A DNA stretch of 64,000 nt, from the NCBI GenBank assembly GCA_001600095.1, contig BCIX01000004.1, forward strand, positions 500,586 through 564,585, written 5' to 3'. The position numbers were made by a program, and so were the translations under genes. The first letter of the stretch is position 1, and each line of letters opens with the position of its first letter. Source of the stretch: Bullera alba (taxonomy: Eukaryota > Basidiomycota > Tremellomycetes > Tremellales > Bulleraceae). The notes below the pieces were generated by a model that worked only from the letters and a program-made list of their open reading frames with translations, had not been told where the DNA came from and made no database searches. Shown in pieces: positions 32,731-43,982 of this stretch.

Positions 32731-34392
32731 CTACGATGCCTCCTGTATCAGCGCCTCAACAGCCAGGGCTGTATTGTAATTGCTAGATCACCGTCAGCTG
32801 ACATACCCTATCGCCTCAGCACCACTTACCTTCTCTGTAAAGCGCTGATGATCCTCTCTCGGCTCAAATTCGGGAATATGCTAGTTAGCCTGTCAAGGAG
32901 TCAGCTTCACCGCATCTTTCATACTGGCTTTCACTCACGCTGTGATTTCCTGCTCTGTTGGCGCCCTGACGCCATTGCCACCAGTCATCTCACTGACCCA
33001 CTCGCCCATCGCGGCTCTAGCGCCCGTTGCGGCCGCAGGGCGTGTTGTCTCCGCGGGAGGAGCCGGTCTCGGTGTTGCTGCAGCGCCCGGTACTCTGTTC
33101 GCAGCCAGGCCTGCCGCTGGGACTCGCCTCGTGACGCTGGGGTTGGCTGCCGCACCGGGATTCATCCGGGCAGCTAGGAGACTGCTGAATGTCGGACCGG
33201 CCAATTGAGATGCTGTAGCCATACGCTGCGCTCTCAGCGCGGTAGCCTCGTTAATCTGGCCAGGCAGAGCCCGCAGATTACGGCGCGGCGGAGGGGACGT
33301 CCCGATCAAAGGGTGGAATAGTCTCTGAAGGAGGTTGTAAATTGAGATTGGTATGCGGAATGATTTGAGAGGTTTCAGTATTCGTCGATGTCGCAAAGAG
33401 GAGGGCAGAAGGAGCGTGTCCGTTCGATAGAGGTATCCGGCCGCGAGGCCAGAAAGCGATGCAAGTATGGACGTTGGTGGACTGGATGTGAATAGCTTGT
33501 GAGAGGGATCAGCTGCAGTCGCCAGGCATCATTCAGCTTTGGTAACCCACCTGCAGTGCCAAGATCCATTGGAAGACCTTGTTCGAATACTCGGCCCCTA
33601 GCACCCGGAAGCTATAAAGCGAGGGGACTACCCGATGATGCTGCCATAGTCTAAGCGTCGTTAGCATCGGCGCACATGATCGTCGACTCGCTTCGACCCA
33701 CAAGGAGAATATCACGCCGTATGGCCCGGCTGGTATTGACGGAAGACCGAAAGCGTGGAAGAGGACAATAGCGGCAAATGACAGTATTGTCGACAAAATC
33801 GACGACAGGAGGATGAATGACTGGGAAGGTAAGGTCAGTCCATGTCCTCTTGAGACTTTGCCAAAGACTCACAGCGTATTTACGAGGTCCAAATGATCTG
33901 TAGAGCATCTTAGCTACATCCAATCCTCTACGGGCACAACAGCTGACCTCTCAATGTGCACTCCTACATTATACAGCAGCAATTCTCCTATCAGCAATTC
34001 TGTCGAATTGGTGAAGACGAATGGATGGACTAGTAGTCTCCAGAACTATGAAACGTCAGCTATGATCAATGATACAAAAACAGCAGCTGACAAGCTAGGC
34101 GAGTAAGGGAGAGTTGCGAACGCACTTGGTGATACTTGGTCATATGGGGAACAAGCTGTAAATGGAAGTAGGGCTTGATATCCAGTAGCGACACTGTCAA
34201 GGAAGATACCCCCAGGAGTATCATCATGCCTGCGATAACGTGTCAGCTTCTCTCAGGGCTGCGTTCTATGGATGCAAGCCGTGACGGAGCAGACACCGCT
34301 CTCACCCTTGGTGACCGAGGCATTTTGGAAGCCTAAGAGACGTTAGAGACGGCTAGGAGGTCGCTAATTTGAAAGCCATGCTTACCGGACAT
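32731..34392 (-). CDS. Rhomboid-like pseudoprotease with C-terminal CUE/UBA domain (DSC2/UBAC2-like)
   Basis: Short exons starting MSG at 34392 give an N-terminal TM protein: MMILLGVSSLTVSLL, PHMTKYHQ, then LLVHPFVFTNSTELLIGELLLYN, a loop with FGPRKYA, and FAAIVLFHAFGLP with GPYGVIFSLW. The last corresponds to the rhomboid active-site loop, but the GxSG serine is replaced (GPYG), so it should be inactive. A Pro/Ala/Arg-rich cytosolic stretch follows (about 33300-33000). The last exons form a CUE/UBA-type helix bundle: TEQEITA joined to IFPNLSRERIISALQR and NTALAVEALIQEAS, ending at 32731. This order matches UBAC2 and fungal Dsc2, a subunit of the Golgi/ER Dsc ubiquitin-ligase complex that activates SREBP. 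The family call is firm; orthology to Dsc2 is inferred. Confidence 0.75.
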
Positions 34393-34746
34393 GTTGAACT
34401 GTTCTTTTACGCTAGCTCCACCTAACGTGGTCAAGGAGAGCGGTGAACGACACGACGAAACAACACAAGATCAACAAGCTCAAGAGTATAATGCGACAGG
34501 ACGAGTTCCTTAGGTGGGCGTCGGAAAGTGGAGGTCGTCCACCAACAACAAAAGGTGCGGTGGTGGACATGGTGGGCCACCCCAGTCTATAAGCCTGGAC
34601 GGCGGTATATCTGCCCTGGGAAAGAGCTCATGCACGGTCTAGCTGACATGATGAGGCTCGTGATGGGTCCATCCGTGACCAAAAGAACATATACATACGA
34701 AATCTGCATACAGTCACACAGACAGTACAGGGAGCCAAAATTCGCC
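34393..34746. other. Intergenic stretch, nothing recognised
   Basis: About 350 bp holding the promoter of the rhomboid-CUE gene and the 3' flank of the dehydrogenase. No supported gene. Confidence 0.4.
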
Positions 34747-35790
34747 TTAACCCCGTCCTACGAATGGCATACCAGACGCACTACCCAGTACCGTCAGCTT
34801 GCATTCGATGACTCACCCGAAGCTGACTACTCACATGATCTCGAGGTTGAGTATGTCAACACTGCCATCCAAACCGACCAAGAAGGAAACTGTCTTGCCG
34901 ACGTTTTCCACCGCCATCATCGGTTCTTCCTTTATACTGCCATCCGCTTGTCTGCACCCTTTGGCAGCATGACCTCCCATTGCTGTCTGAGCATTGCCAA
35001 TGTCTAGTTGGGTGCATGTGATGCCGTACTTCCTCCCATCTAGGGAGGTGGATCTCGTCAAGCCAAGGATGGCGTGTTTCGAGACGGTGTATGCGGCGGA
35101 GTCTACTCAATGATCAGCGTACGCTCAATACACACCCGAGGAGAGCCATAGAGAGCTATGAGGGAGATGAGACTTACTGGGTCGAGGGGAGTGAGCTGAT
35201 ATACTGCCATTGTTGATGATCCGGCCGCCTCGCGGTGATTGCTCTTTCATCAGAGTAATGCAGTATTTCGTGCACTAGTCAAGTGTGAGCGAGGATCCTG
35301 ACGTCTCATCAACAATCGCTTACCAGAACCGCCGCCATGATATTGACGTCTAGGACTTGTCTGAACTTTGCCATATCCGCTTCCTCCAGGGGAACAGAGT
35401 TGAGCAGGTCGACTCCAGCGTTCTATGGACGTGTCAGCCGCAATCCTTCTCAACCTAACGGATCCACGGACAGAAATCTGATATCATTCTACTCACGTTG
35501 AACAAGACGTCGACTCTGCCATACTTCTCCTTGACCAGCTTGAACATTCCCTCCACATCCTCTTCGTTGCTCACGTCCCCTACGCAGATCTCACATGTTG
35601 TGCCGCTCCTGCACTGCTCCGCAGTGATTTCCAGCTCGTTCTTCTTCCTCCCTGAAAGCACCAGCACCAGGGGTCGCGGATCCGAAGACGAGGGGAACGA
35701 GTTGGACAAGGTGACCGCGCAGGATCTACCAATACCTCCTGAGGCTCCGGTGATGATGACCACTCGTTTCTGTTGCGACAAGTCGGACAT
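34747..35790 (-). CDS. Short-chain dehydrogenase/reductase
   Basis: Classical SDR with a Rossmann fold. The first exon ([10 protein letters not shown] at 35790) has the cofactor motif TGASGGIG, the sheet segment LVLVLSGRK and the adenine-binding GDVSNEED, then VDVLFN. The next exon completes the N-A-G motif and [12 protein letters not shown], followed by VNIMAAV, an N-S-x-S-type active-site strand (RIINNGS) and the catalytic YTVSKHA (Tyr and Lys). The C-terminal exon spliced near 34845 ends MPFVGRG before TAA 34747, an ending common in fungal SDRs. Arg and Lys after the second strand (SGRKK) favour NADP(H). The substrate is unknown; no pathway partner is adjacent. Confidence 0.85.
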
Positions 35791-36433
35791 TTTGTTTGGT
35801 TGTGAAGGATCTGATTCACAGGTCGATGATACCAGAGCAGGGGTGATCTCGTCTTTGTACTCACTTTACTACCTATATCCTTTGCTCCAGATCCAGCTCA
35901 AGCCAGATCTTCATGCATCTCCATCCTCCTCCTGTCGGCAATAGGCGGAACCCGGACCGGTCGACCGGCAGTCAGCCTGACACACAGGCATCGGACTCAC
36001 CCAGGCTGATACCGCCAAGTCCAACACCACCTTTTGATTCCGTTGTTTGCGTCTGTTTCGCGTGTGACTTCTATTCCTGCACAAGACTGATCTCGAGGTC
36101 ATTATACCGTCGCTTCTTCTTGTGCTTTGGCATCTCACACGACTACCTTCTTGTCAGACCCTATCAAAGCCTTATTTCAGCTTGAGAAACACAATTCCAG
36201 CGTGAATCCCGCCTCTACTTTCGCCCAAGCGGAGGACATACCACAAATACCATCACAAAACAATTCGATCAGTCAACCCCGTTGAAAAAGGGATTGCGCT
36301 TCATTCAGATCTCAGAGCCCTCGAATACCGGCTTGATCAGTGAGCTTGACTGCTAGAATCGTATGACAAGAAGCTGACAGTCATTTTCTAGCTCGATTAC
36401 CGCCACAACACACAGAATTGCCTTATCGCCAAC
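35791..36433. promoter_or_regulatory. Divergent intergenic region with a probable 5'UTR intron
   Basis: About 640 bp between the dehydrogenase start and the ATG at 36434. A 52-nt interval with a gtgagc donor (about 36340), gctgac branch and ttttctag acceptor (about 36391) looks like an intron in the leader of the plus-strand gene. No separate gene is supported. Confidence 0.45.
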
Positions 36434-37579
36434 ATGCCAGTCACGAAAAAGAAGGGTGCTATCTTCGCAGTTTACTCCGACTCTCCTACGAAAGCGACCT
36501 CTTCTGCACCCACAAAGTCAACCCAGATACTCTCCACAAGGTCCGCAAAGACCATTGGGTCGACAGCTTCCAGGAAAGCCCTCACCTCGCTACAGCCCTC
36601 TTCCATCAAATCATCCGCTTCGTCATCAATTAAAGGCAAAGCTGCATCGGGCGACAAGAAGAGCTCGGTGTTCCAGGATGAGCCGGTCAAATCTAAATCC
36701 AGCACGGATCCTGTGAAGCCCTCCATTACGACCAAAAACGCAGCTCCACCTCCGTTGAAGTCCGCTCCGAGCAAGAGACAGCTAGAAGTCTTTTCCGCTC
36801 CAACTCCCACAACCGCCACAGCACCTTCGCTCAGAGCCAGCCCAGTACCAGCGGATCTACGCGTGACTTCTCCCACATTCAAAACTGGTTCGCCATCGAA
36901 GAAGACTAAAGCCACACCAGCAAAGTCGAGACCGGTCGAGAACAAAGAGAACCACCCCCCTGCACCTTCTATCGCCGATTCACCAGCATCGCGAACTCGA
37001 TCTAAAACGCGGAATCAAGAGGCAGACCATACCATCCTGGAATCGCAGCCGGTTGTTCCGAGAAGTAGAACTCGATCGTCACCGCCTGCAGAATCGATCT
37101 CCGTGGCCCGAGCTTCATCACCTCCGGTACCAGGTGGGCAGTTGCCGATGTGGTGCTTAGAGTCCATCACGAACGGCTTAACCACCTTCATTGAAGTAAG
37201 AGACGGTGTTGAGGATACGAGGCAGCGGTACTGCTTTGACGAGCTAGTCGCAACGGGGAACATTGCGTTCAGTGGTCGGGATGATGACAAACGCATACTA
37301 CAATTTTGGGGACTGGTTGGTGCTGTCGGTGACGGCCGAGGCACTTTGACGTTCAAGAAGGGGAGGCAAGTGGGGACATACATCAACGGCCGGGAGGTCG
37401 AGGAAGGTCCATCGAGCAGGAGCTCAAAAGAGGTCGTCTCCACGCCCTCCTCGAGCAAGAAGGGCAAAGGTCGGAGTGTGACGCCAGACGGTCCACTTGT
37501 CGATGTGTCGGAGGCGTATGGCGCGAGCGGGGATGAACCAGAGGGATTCCGAGAGGCCAGTAGGGAGTCCAGCCTATGA
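36434..37579 (+). CDS. KEN-box-containing low-complexity protein, unrecognised
   Basis: Single-exon, 381 aa. The N-terminal ~230 residues are Ser/Pro/Thr/Lys-rich and predicted disordered, starting MPVTKKKGAIFAVYSDSPTK. They contain a textbook KEN box in VENKENHPPAP (about residue 175), a degron recognised by the APC/C in cell-cycle proteins, and several (S/T)P sites. The C-terminal part holds a small ordered segment (MWCLESITNGL, RYCFDELVATGNIAFSG, ILQFWGLVGAVGDGRGTLTF), then a Ser/Lys-rich tail. A securin, shugoshin or sororin-like role is conceivable, but no such family signature is visible. The call rests on the long open frame and the KEN motif. Confidence 0.72.
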   Translation: MPVTKKKGAIFAVYSDSPTKATSSAPTKSTQILSTRSAKTIGSTASRKALTSLQPSSIKSSASSSIKGKAASGDKKSSVFQDEPVKSKSSTDPVKPSITTKNAAPPPLKSAPSKRQLEVFSAPTPTTATAPSLRASPVPADLRVTSPTFKTGSPSKKTKATPAKSRPVENKENHPPAPSIADSPASRTRSKTRNQEADHTILESQPVVPRSRTRSSPPAESISVARASSPPVPGGQLPMWCLESITNGLTTFIEVRDGVEDTRQRYCFDELVATGNIAFSGRDDDKRILQFWGLVGAVGDGRGTLTFKKGRQVGTYINGREVEEGPSSRSSKEVVSTPSSSKKGKGRSVTPDGPLVDVSEAYGASGDEPEGFREASRESSL

Positions 37580-37911
37580 GGCGGAGATGGAACCTGGGCT
37601 GGGGGAGAGAATAGCACGAGCGGACAATAGTGACGACGACTGGTGACGAGCGACGAACGATAGTGCGACGATCATCATTTCTACTTGTGTATATCAGTAT
37701 ATTACTTGACACGTCTACCAATTACTAGTGGGTTATGCGAGATGGTTACGAGTCCGTACCAAGACACATCTCGGCCGACCGCCGATCTGCGATGTCATTG
37801 TTCAGGTGGCCGGCGTCCGAGTCAGTCTGAAACGATTATTCATTATCTAGGGTCATGATTAAAGCTACAGTGGTCTATATAGTCGTGATCGCTCCTCGAG
37901 AAGCATCCTGT
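37580..37911. other. Convergent intergenic region
   Basis: About 330 bp between the stops of the KEN-box gene (+) and the 5-phosphatase (-). No gene seen. Confidence 0.4.
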
Positions 37912-40900
37912 CTAATCTACGTATACCGCTGCGGAGAAGATTGCCGGTCTATGATCGCTCCTGCCCTCCAGTTGCCTCATCCTAGGCACAAACCAGTCAG
38001 CGTTCTGCAACTCTCGTAGCTCGCGGTTACGATCACTCACCCGACATCGTCTATCGTGCCATAGTGCATACACACCACCTCGCCATTCTGATGCCGTCTC
38101 CTCCTCTCCGACTGTGGCGTTTCCGGTGGATGCAATCCATCTCGATGGCCAGCCGTTGATGATTTCACATGGAGCCAATGCGGTAACTCCTTGATAAACT
38201 TGACAAACGAGTTTCGATCCTCTGGATGCTCTTCCATCGGATGTGACGGCTGCACATGCGAAGACTTGCTCGCTGTGCTGTTGTGCGGTGTCGAGTGAGT
38301 TGGTCGAAGAGGGGAACTTGGCGCAGGGACCTCTGGGCTTTCTGTTGACTTCGATCGACTTCTGAATCGGACCAAAGAGCTCCCAGAACCTTTACGCGGT
38401 CTAAACCCATTGATCTTCTCCCCACTGGCACCGACAGCGCCATCGGTGGTCTTAACGCTGTTCACGTTCGAGGATGAATTCGAGTGACGAACACTGCCGA
38501 ATGGATCGGCTTTCTCCAGGGAGACTTTCGCTCCATCGGAATTCGCACGACCCCTGCGGGAAGCCATTGTGCCAAAGCCATTGACGCTGTTTTGCGAGGT
38601 ACTGGACACAATGTGTGATTTGTCCGCATCGGAGGGGAGAGCCGGGTCGAATGTGATCTTCGGATGAGCAGGCGGCGATGGCAACGCAGTGTTCGCGTCT
38701 AAGAGGGGGTGTTGGGGTACGGAAGAACCGGATCGCGAACGCATTGGGCTCGTTAGGCGTTTGACTGAATTTGTCGAATGGCGCATCAGTCCATTAGGTC
38801 GCTTGGGCAGTGGCACCTGTCCATTGGACATTCCAGCCGGACTGTCGGTCAAGATGGTGGGACTGATTTGAGGCGAGTCGACAATCTCCATCGTGTCGGG
38901 GGCGATTGGCGGTGCGGGTGGTGCAGACTTTGTAATGTGTATCCTGTCCCCTGGATCAGGTTCGATAGATCGAGTTCGCGTCATGCTCAATTTGAGATGA
39001 CCGCCGAAATTGGCGAAAGCGTGGGAAAGTCGGCCAAACGGTCGGCCATGCCCCTCATCGTGGGTCGAGTCGTCCATTGACGGCGCGGGTACGTCTTCGG
39101 GATCGGGAATGACATGAGCTTTCCAAAGCACTCTGTCGCACCAACTGGGAACTCGTTGCTTCTTCGAAGTGTCATACACCCCTTCCCTAGTGTCGACAAT
39201 TTCGTCCACATCCTCTTCTTCGATGACAGTCTCGCCATTCTTGCTCGAACCGTCGTGTCCCTCGTTAGATCTAGCCTCTTCTCGCGTTGACCTTCCCGAC
39301 ACGGATCGCTTCAACGAGGTGAAACGCCGCGTGATGGATGGATTGGGCGATGTCGCCCTGAAATTCGAGGATGACGCATCGGTACCCCTCCGACCGAGTC
39401 CCAGACCAAGGTTGGGTGGATATCCGTTCTCCCCGGATGTCGTGGTTGACATTACAGACGATATCGAATTTCTAGGCATTGCCTCGCTGGTGATGGCCGA
39501 GCGGGGTGGTACTGAGATAGGCTTACTCTGCGCCTGTGACGAGGGTCGACGGGAAGACCCATCCTGTCTGGGTATCGGCGATCTTGGCGTCGATTCTACC
39601 GAGAGGATCGAGCCGATACTCTGGCGTCTGGTTTCTGGATCGAAGTCCGCGACTTCCTTTTCGCGTGTCCTCTTGCTGTGATTCCTTGAAAGCTTTGTCT
39701 TGCGCGAACTCGATCCCAGCAGACCATCCATCTTGACAAATCCGAGAAACCTCTTGGTCTTTTCCTTGAAAGCGACTTCGAGGGCCTTATGCCGAGATCC
39801 ATAGGCCGATGCGTCCACAGAGGTGGAATACTCTTCTCCGTCATTCGACTCTTCGTCGACATCTGTTCCCACAGTCGATGGTCCGGCTGAGGTATATCCT
39901 CCTGATTCGAAGGACTTTCGCGAGGCGACGGTACGCGAGGTCTCGTTGGAATTTCGTCGGACTCCAGCAGGTCGATCCGGGTTCTCTGCATCCGACGTGA
40001 CCTCTTCTAGGCCCTCATTCTCTGGAACATGGATCAGATCCCTTTTTGCGGGTGAGGCAGCGATGTGCGATCCAGGCGATCGACCCGTGAGCGTGGGCCT
40101 CCTGGTGATCTTGCCATCGAGGGTCCCTCTTCGACGAATACTCCGTCGCAGCTCTCGATTCGTCGTTTTGATTGATTTCCATACCTAACAATCAGCAAGG
40201 GTTCTGGAAGGTAAAACTCACGTCATATTTGAATGTCGGCGGAAAATCGATTTCGTGCTCCTCAAAGCCGGGCAGCGGATTCTGAGTCGGATCTCTCATC
40301 ACATTCCTCAACTGATCCCACATGAGCGCCTCCTGATACTTCTTCTGCTCGACAAGCCATTCCGCATGCAACCTCGTCAGGTCGAGCCTAAAGTTGAGAT
40401 CGCCACACCAAAACACCGTATCGAAGCGTTCCGTAAGATCCTCTAATTCCGACCTCGGATCCTCCTTTGGCAAAAAGCAATCTAGGCGTAGTTCCGATTT
40501 GATCTTTTCGATATTTGCGATCCTCGCATCGACCCTCGTGGTGTGTGCGGCGAGGTGAGAGTTGATGAAGAGGAACCTGTGATTGGCCAACTTGACACTG
40601 ATACCAATACCGCCCTTGTTGCCCAATCTCCCTCCGGCCAGTCCTGCAGTGACAAAGTCCTTGTCCACCCCTTGGACCAACTTCTCGCAACCCTTGTACA
40701 CGTAGACCGAGAGGTACATCCCCATCAGCCTCTCCTTTGCCAGATGCAAGTAGCATTTCGTCCCTCCGGTAGGTGCATTCTCCTCTTCCGGCTGTAGGTT
40801 TACTGCTGGCTTGGGATCCACTCCCAAGGGTACGCTGGCCGATTTTGGCTTGACCTCGGGCGAAGGCACTTGCAGATTGAACTGGGGAGGAGGACCGAGG

Positions 40901-42131
40901 CCTAGGTAGGACGCTTCTTCTGACGAGCTGGAGCTAGATGCGGAGGAAGAGGACTGGGATCGGGACAGCGGGGGCTGTAGCAATGTAGGCGCGACAAGAT
41001 TCGTTGGGTGGGATCGTTGAGACGGGAGGCTAGCTTGTGGGGGGAGGAGCGTGGTGTGGGTGAGGGGAGACGTCGAGCCTGGTGCGGATGCTGAGCGTAT
41101 TAGAGGGGGAGGCATACCTCCTCTTGGCGAGAGTAGCGATGTCGCTGATTGATCCGGTTGGGAATCCCTAGGTGATTCTCCGGGGTTGGGCGACGAAGGG
41201 GGAAGGACTGTCTGCCCGTCGACTCTCGACGGCTGACCGCAGAACCACTCTGAGGATGACATTAGCAATTACTTCAATGACTGGCGGACCTGTCGACCTA
41301 CCATCAAGCATACTCGACCAGCCTTTGGGTCCCGCTGGGTGCATGTGCCTATGCGGAATCGGCGTATTGCTCTGTGAAGCCCTAGCCTCGTCCTCCTTCT
41401 CATCAGAGTCCATGGCGTAATCCTGCCGGATGATCGGTGAGGTTGTCGTCTCCTTCTCCCCTTCTGACGGTGCAGTCCCGTTCGCCTCCTTCCCTGCTAT
41501 GACCTCTTCATCCTGTTGCTTTCGCTTCTCCTCCTTGCCCTTTTTGTGCATCGCATGTACGCCTTTCATGATCCCTCCGCCCAACCCTCTCGGGACTCCA
41601 GAATGCGTTGGACATTCCTGTCCTGCTACCACGACAAGGTGGTAAGGGTGTGCATCTTCCACAGGCAGAGGGGGAAGTGAGTCTGGGTCGCCAGAAGCCG
41701 TGTACTGCGGCACAACTCCACACAGAACCGACAAATCGCCTTTGGGCTGCAATATCCAGCCTCAGCATTGCGCCTCTGTTGGGATCACGAGATGGACTGA
41801 CCAGAGCATCCCCCATGTTCCAAGTGATGACCAGGACCTTGATCGCTTTCCGATCTTCAAATGTCGAAGGCGAGATCATCTCCTCGAGTCCAGCGCCATG
41901 AGGCACGGGCTCGCTCCTGACTCTTGCCATGCCTTGTACCGCATCCTCGCTGGTGGTCGAGTGGGACGAGTGAAACAGCGCATGCAGGCGGGACAGAACG
42001 TTGACATCGTGAGCCTCAGCACTCGAGCCTCCTCCCTGGGGCGAGGATCCAGAGTTGTGGTTGAATGGCGGTGAAGTGACGATGCGGAGAGGTCCAGGCG
42101 GTTCACGAGTGGGGATGTGCGGCTGCAGCAT
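37912..42131 (-). CDS. Inositol polyphosphate 5-phosphatase with large catalytic-domain insertions
   Basis: Endonuclease/exonuclease/phosphatase-fold enzyme removing the 5-phosphate from phosphoinositides or inositol phosphates. Motifs in order: VLVITWNMGDAL spliced by a 57-nt intron to PKGDLSVL, VVAGQEC, GGRLGNKGGIGISVKL, FINSHLAAH, FWCGDLNFRLDL, FPPTFKYD, RVPSWCDRVLWK and SDHRPAIF. Disordered insertions occur after GQEC (~250 aa, with KEEKRKQQDEE), after FPPTFKYD (~230 aa, Ser/Arg-rich) and after CDRVLWK (~330 aa). No SAC domain is present, unlike INP51-53. ATG 42131 is the first in the N-terminal exon; a further 5' exon is possible because the frame continues to a gctgac..ag acceptor at about 42160. 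The last splice (about 38100-38035) is uncertain. C-terminus YVD at 37912. Confidence 0.85.
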
Positions 42132-42245
42132 GGCCGCAGAGGGCCGTTCAACGGGCTGCGCGGCTGTTGTCAGCTCTAGCCATGTAGATATCGTCGTTTC
42201 AGAGAACTCTGCCAACCTATTCGGAATGTTCCCAGCCCAGGGCAC

Positions 42246-42834
42246 GTCAATGCCGCAGTGGGAACTTTTGTTGACGCAATCCGCCCAATAAAGCTTGGCA
42301 AGCCAGATCCAGCGTTTTCAGAGCATCATGAGGTGGGTTGTCGAGTCGAATGCCAATCTCGCGGATGGATGACAGTGATCCCCTTTGATGACCCCTTCCA
42401 GTATCGACTCCTTGTCCCGTTGACACTGTAAGACTGTAAAGGGTGGGTTGTATGTAACGAGTTGCCCCTGGGCAGTGATTTGTTGACGTCTTTGAGACTT
42501 GGAAAAGACACTTTTGACTTTTCGATCACCCCACAAGGAGATCTTTAGCTCGATTCACTTTCCAGCCAGCTCAGTCAACAACCCATCATGCACAACCCAC
42601 AAGTCTCGCCGGTCGGGACCGACTCTCAACGCTATCGAGATAGTCGGAAGTCGGAAGAAACATCGATGCATGCATCGGAACACGAAGAGTACTCAAGTAA
42701 TCCGCTGTTCCTTGTTGAAACCGCCAACTGTTGTCAGCTCCCGCTAGAGCTTCGCCTCCGCTAAGGCGCTGGGTATTCGCACCTGGTCTTGCTCCGAGGG
42801 CGGCTGTCCATTCTGTAAGCAGACTATAATCACT
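42246..42834. other. Intergenic stretch, left border of the paralogue island
   Basis: About 590 bp between the 5-phosphatase and the first unknown-family gene. No gene is supported. Confidence 0.4.
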
Positions 42835-43431
42835 TCATCCACTTGCCCACTGCGTCAGGGACGCAAATGTTGCCGTTGCCGCAGAGGTCACCTTGTCCAG
42901 CTTGCTAGCGGTCGCGATTCTCTCGAAACCCCTCTCTGTGGAATACGTGAATCTGCCCTTGATGGCGAGGGAATGCTTCCCTGGCCCCTCAGTGGACGGG
43001 ACAAACTCCCGTGTTCGTGCCCTGCGGAGGTTGTAAAGGGCCCAATTAGGCTTGGGATTGGAGTCGCCGCTATCCGGGAGTGAGTGACGTTTTTGGTGAT
43101 CTGCAGTGTCGGGATCAGCACAAAGTTGGATGTAGGGATCGTTCGTGATATTCATCGCCGCATTCAGCAAGCGCCCTCTGCTGCCCTCGATGGCTTGCAC
43201 CTCGTCGGGAGTGAGGAACAAACCACTAGATTCGTACCGACTTTCCGTGCGACAGTGAGTACCCTCGTCGAGGTCTTTGGTGGTGAACGTGGTGCCGTCG
43301 CTGGCTACAGCCTTTCGGCCGGTGTATACGACTATGGTCTTTCCGTCATGGCTCATCCATGTGTTCTCAGGGTCGTCGAAGTTGCTGACGAGATCGACTT
43401 CGAGCTCGGTGAAGTTCAGATCCGATGGCAT
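42835..43431 (-). CDS. Unknown ~180-aa family, member 1
   Basis: Intronless, 198 aa. The ATG at 43431 (MPSDLNF) is used; the frame upstream has only a non-ATG start. N-terminal signature shared by four genes here: FDDPENTWMSHDGKTIVVYTG, then ASDGTTFT, i.e. F-x-[DN]-P-x-x-T-x-x-S-x-DGK-x-hhVh and a second SDG-T box. The C-terminal part has KGRFTYSTERGFERIA, matching GELTYAKKTGF and GSLAYDKESGF in members 3 and 4. No signal peptide or TM segment. The repeated DG turns between hydrophobic strands suggest a small beta-rich fold. I do not know this family and assign no function. Confidence 0.75.
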   Translation of the reverse strand: MPSDLNFTELEVDLVSNFDDPENTWMSHDGKTIVVYTGRKAVASDGTTFTTKDLDEGTHCRTESRYESSGLFLTPDEVQAIEGSRGRLLNAAMNITNDPYIQLCADPDTADHQKRHSLPDSGDSNPKPNWALYNLRRARTREFVPSTEGPGKHSLAIKGRFTYSTERGFERIATASKLDKVTSAATATFASLTQWASG

Positions 43432-43982
43432 CTTGCAAGTGGCGACCAAGCAATGGTGAAATGGTGAACAACTAAAAGGCAGATTGGATGGCCTTCAGTC
43501 TTAACCTGGTGAGTGACAAGGGTGTGCTTGGGGGACAGAGAGGAGAGAGAGCCAAAGGAGCGACCGAGAAGGTGTTTGGGGGCTTTCGCTCACTGTGACT
43601 TGCCACGAACCTCTAGGGAAAGGAAGGATTCCCTCGCCTGTAGGCTGTACTCGATTAGGTGAGCTGCTTACGCCTTACAGCAAGGACTGCTCGAGCCGCT
43701 ACGACCCCTTGAACTAACTGACGACTGACACTGCTCACCACAAAGCGACGACCTGATCATCTGCGACTCGTGGTATCAAGATAGGGCTACTTCTGCGCTG
43801 TAAGTTCCGTATGGTGCAACTGGGAACCTTGAACGAAAAACAGTGAAACATGCATCGATCGAGGTGATGATCTTCACGAAGCCATCTTCTCCTCCAGACC
43901 GCAAGCCACACAACCCCGTATCTTCATCAGGTCTTGACTCAAAAGCGAGTGGAGGCTTTGATGAGGCCAGCGTGCTCAATGC
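43432..43982. other. Intergenic stretch between members 1 and 2
   Basis: About 550 bp, promoter of member 1. No gene seen. Confidence 0.4.

Noticed and set aside
35498..35944. Plus-strand frame opposite the dehydrogenase
   Set aside because: It is the complement of the conserved SDR first exon and its sequence is Ser/Leu-rich without known motifs.
41168..41752. Separate gene in the middle of the 5-phosphatase
   Set aside because: It holds the conserved GQEC motif and joins in phase with flanking exons, so it is an internal exon.
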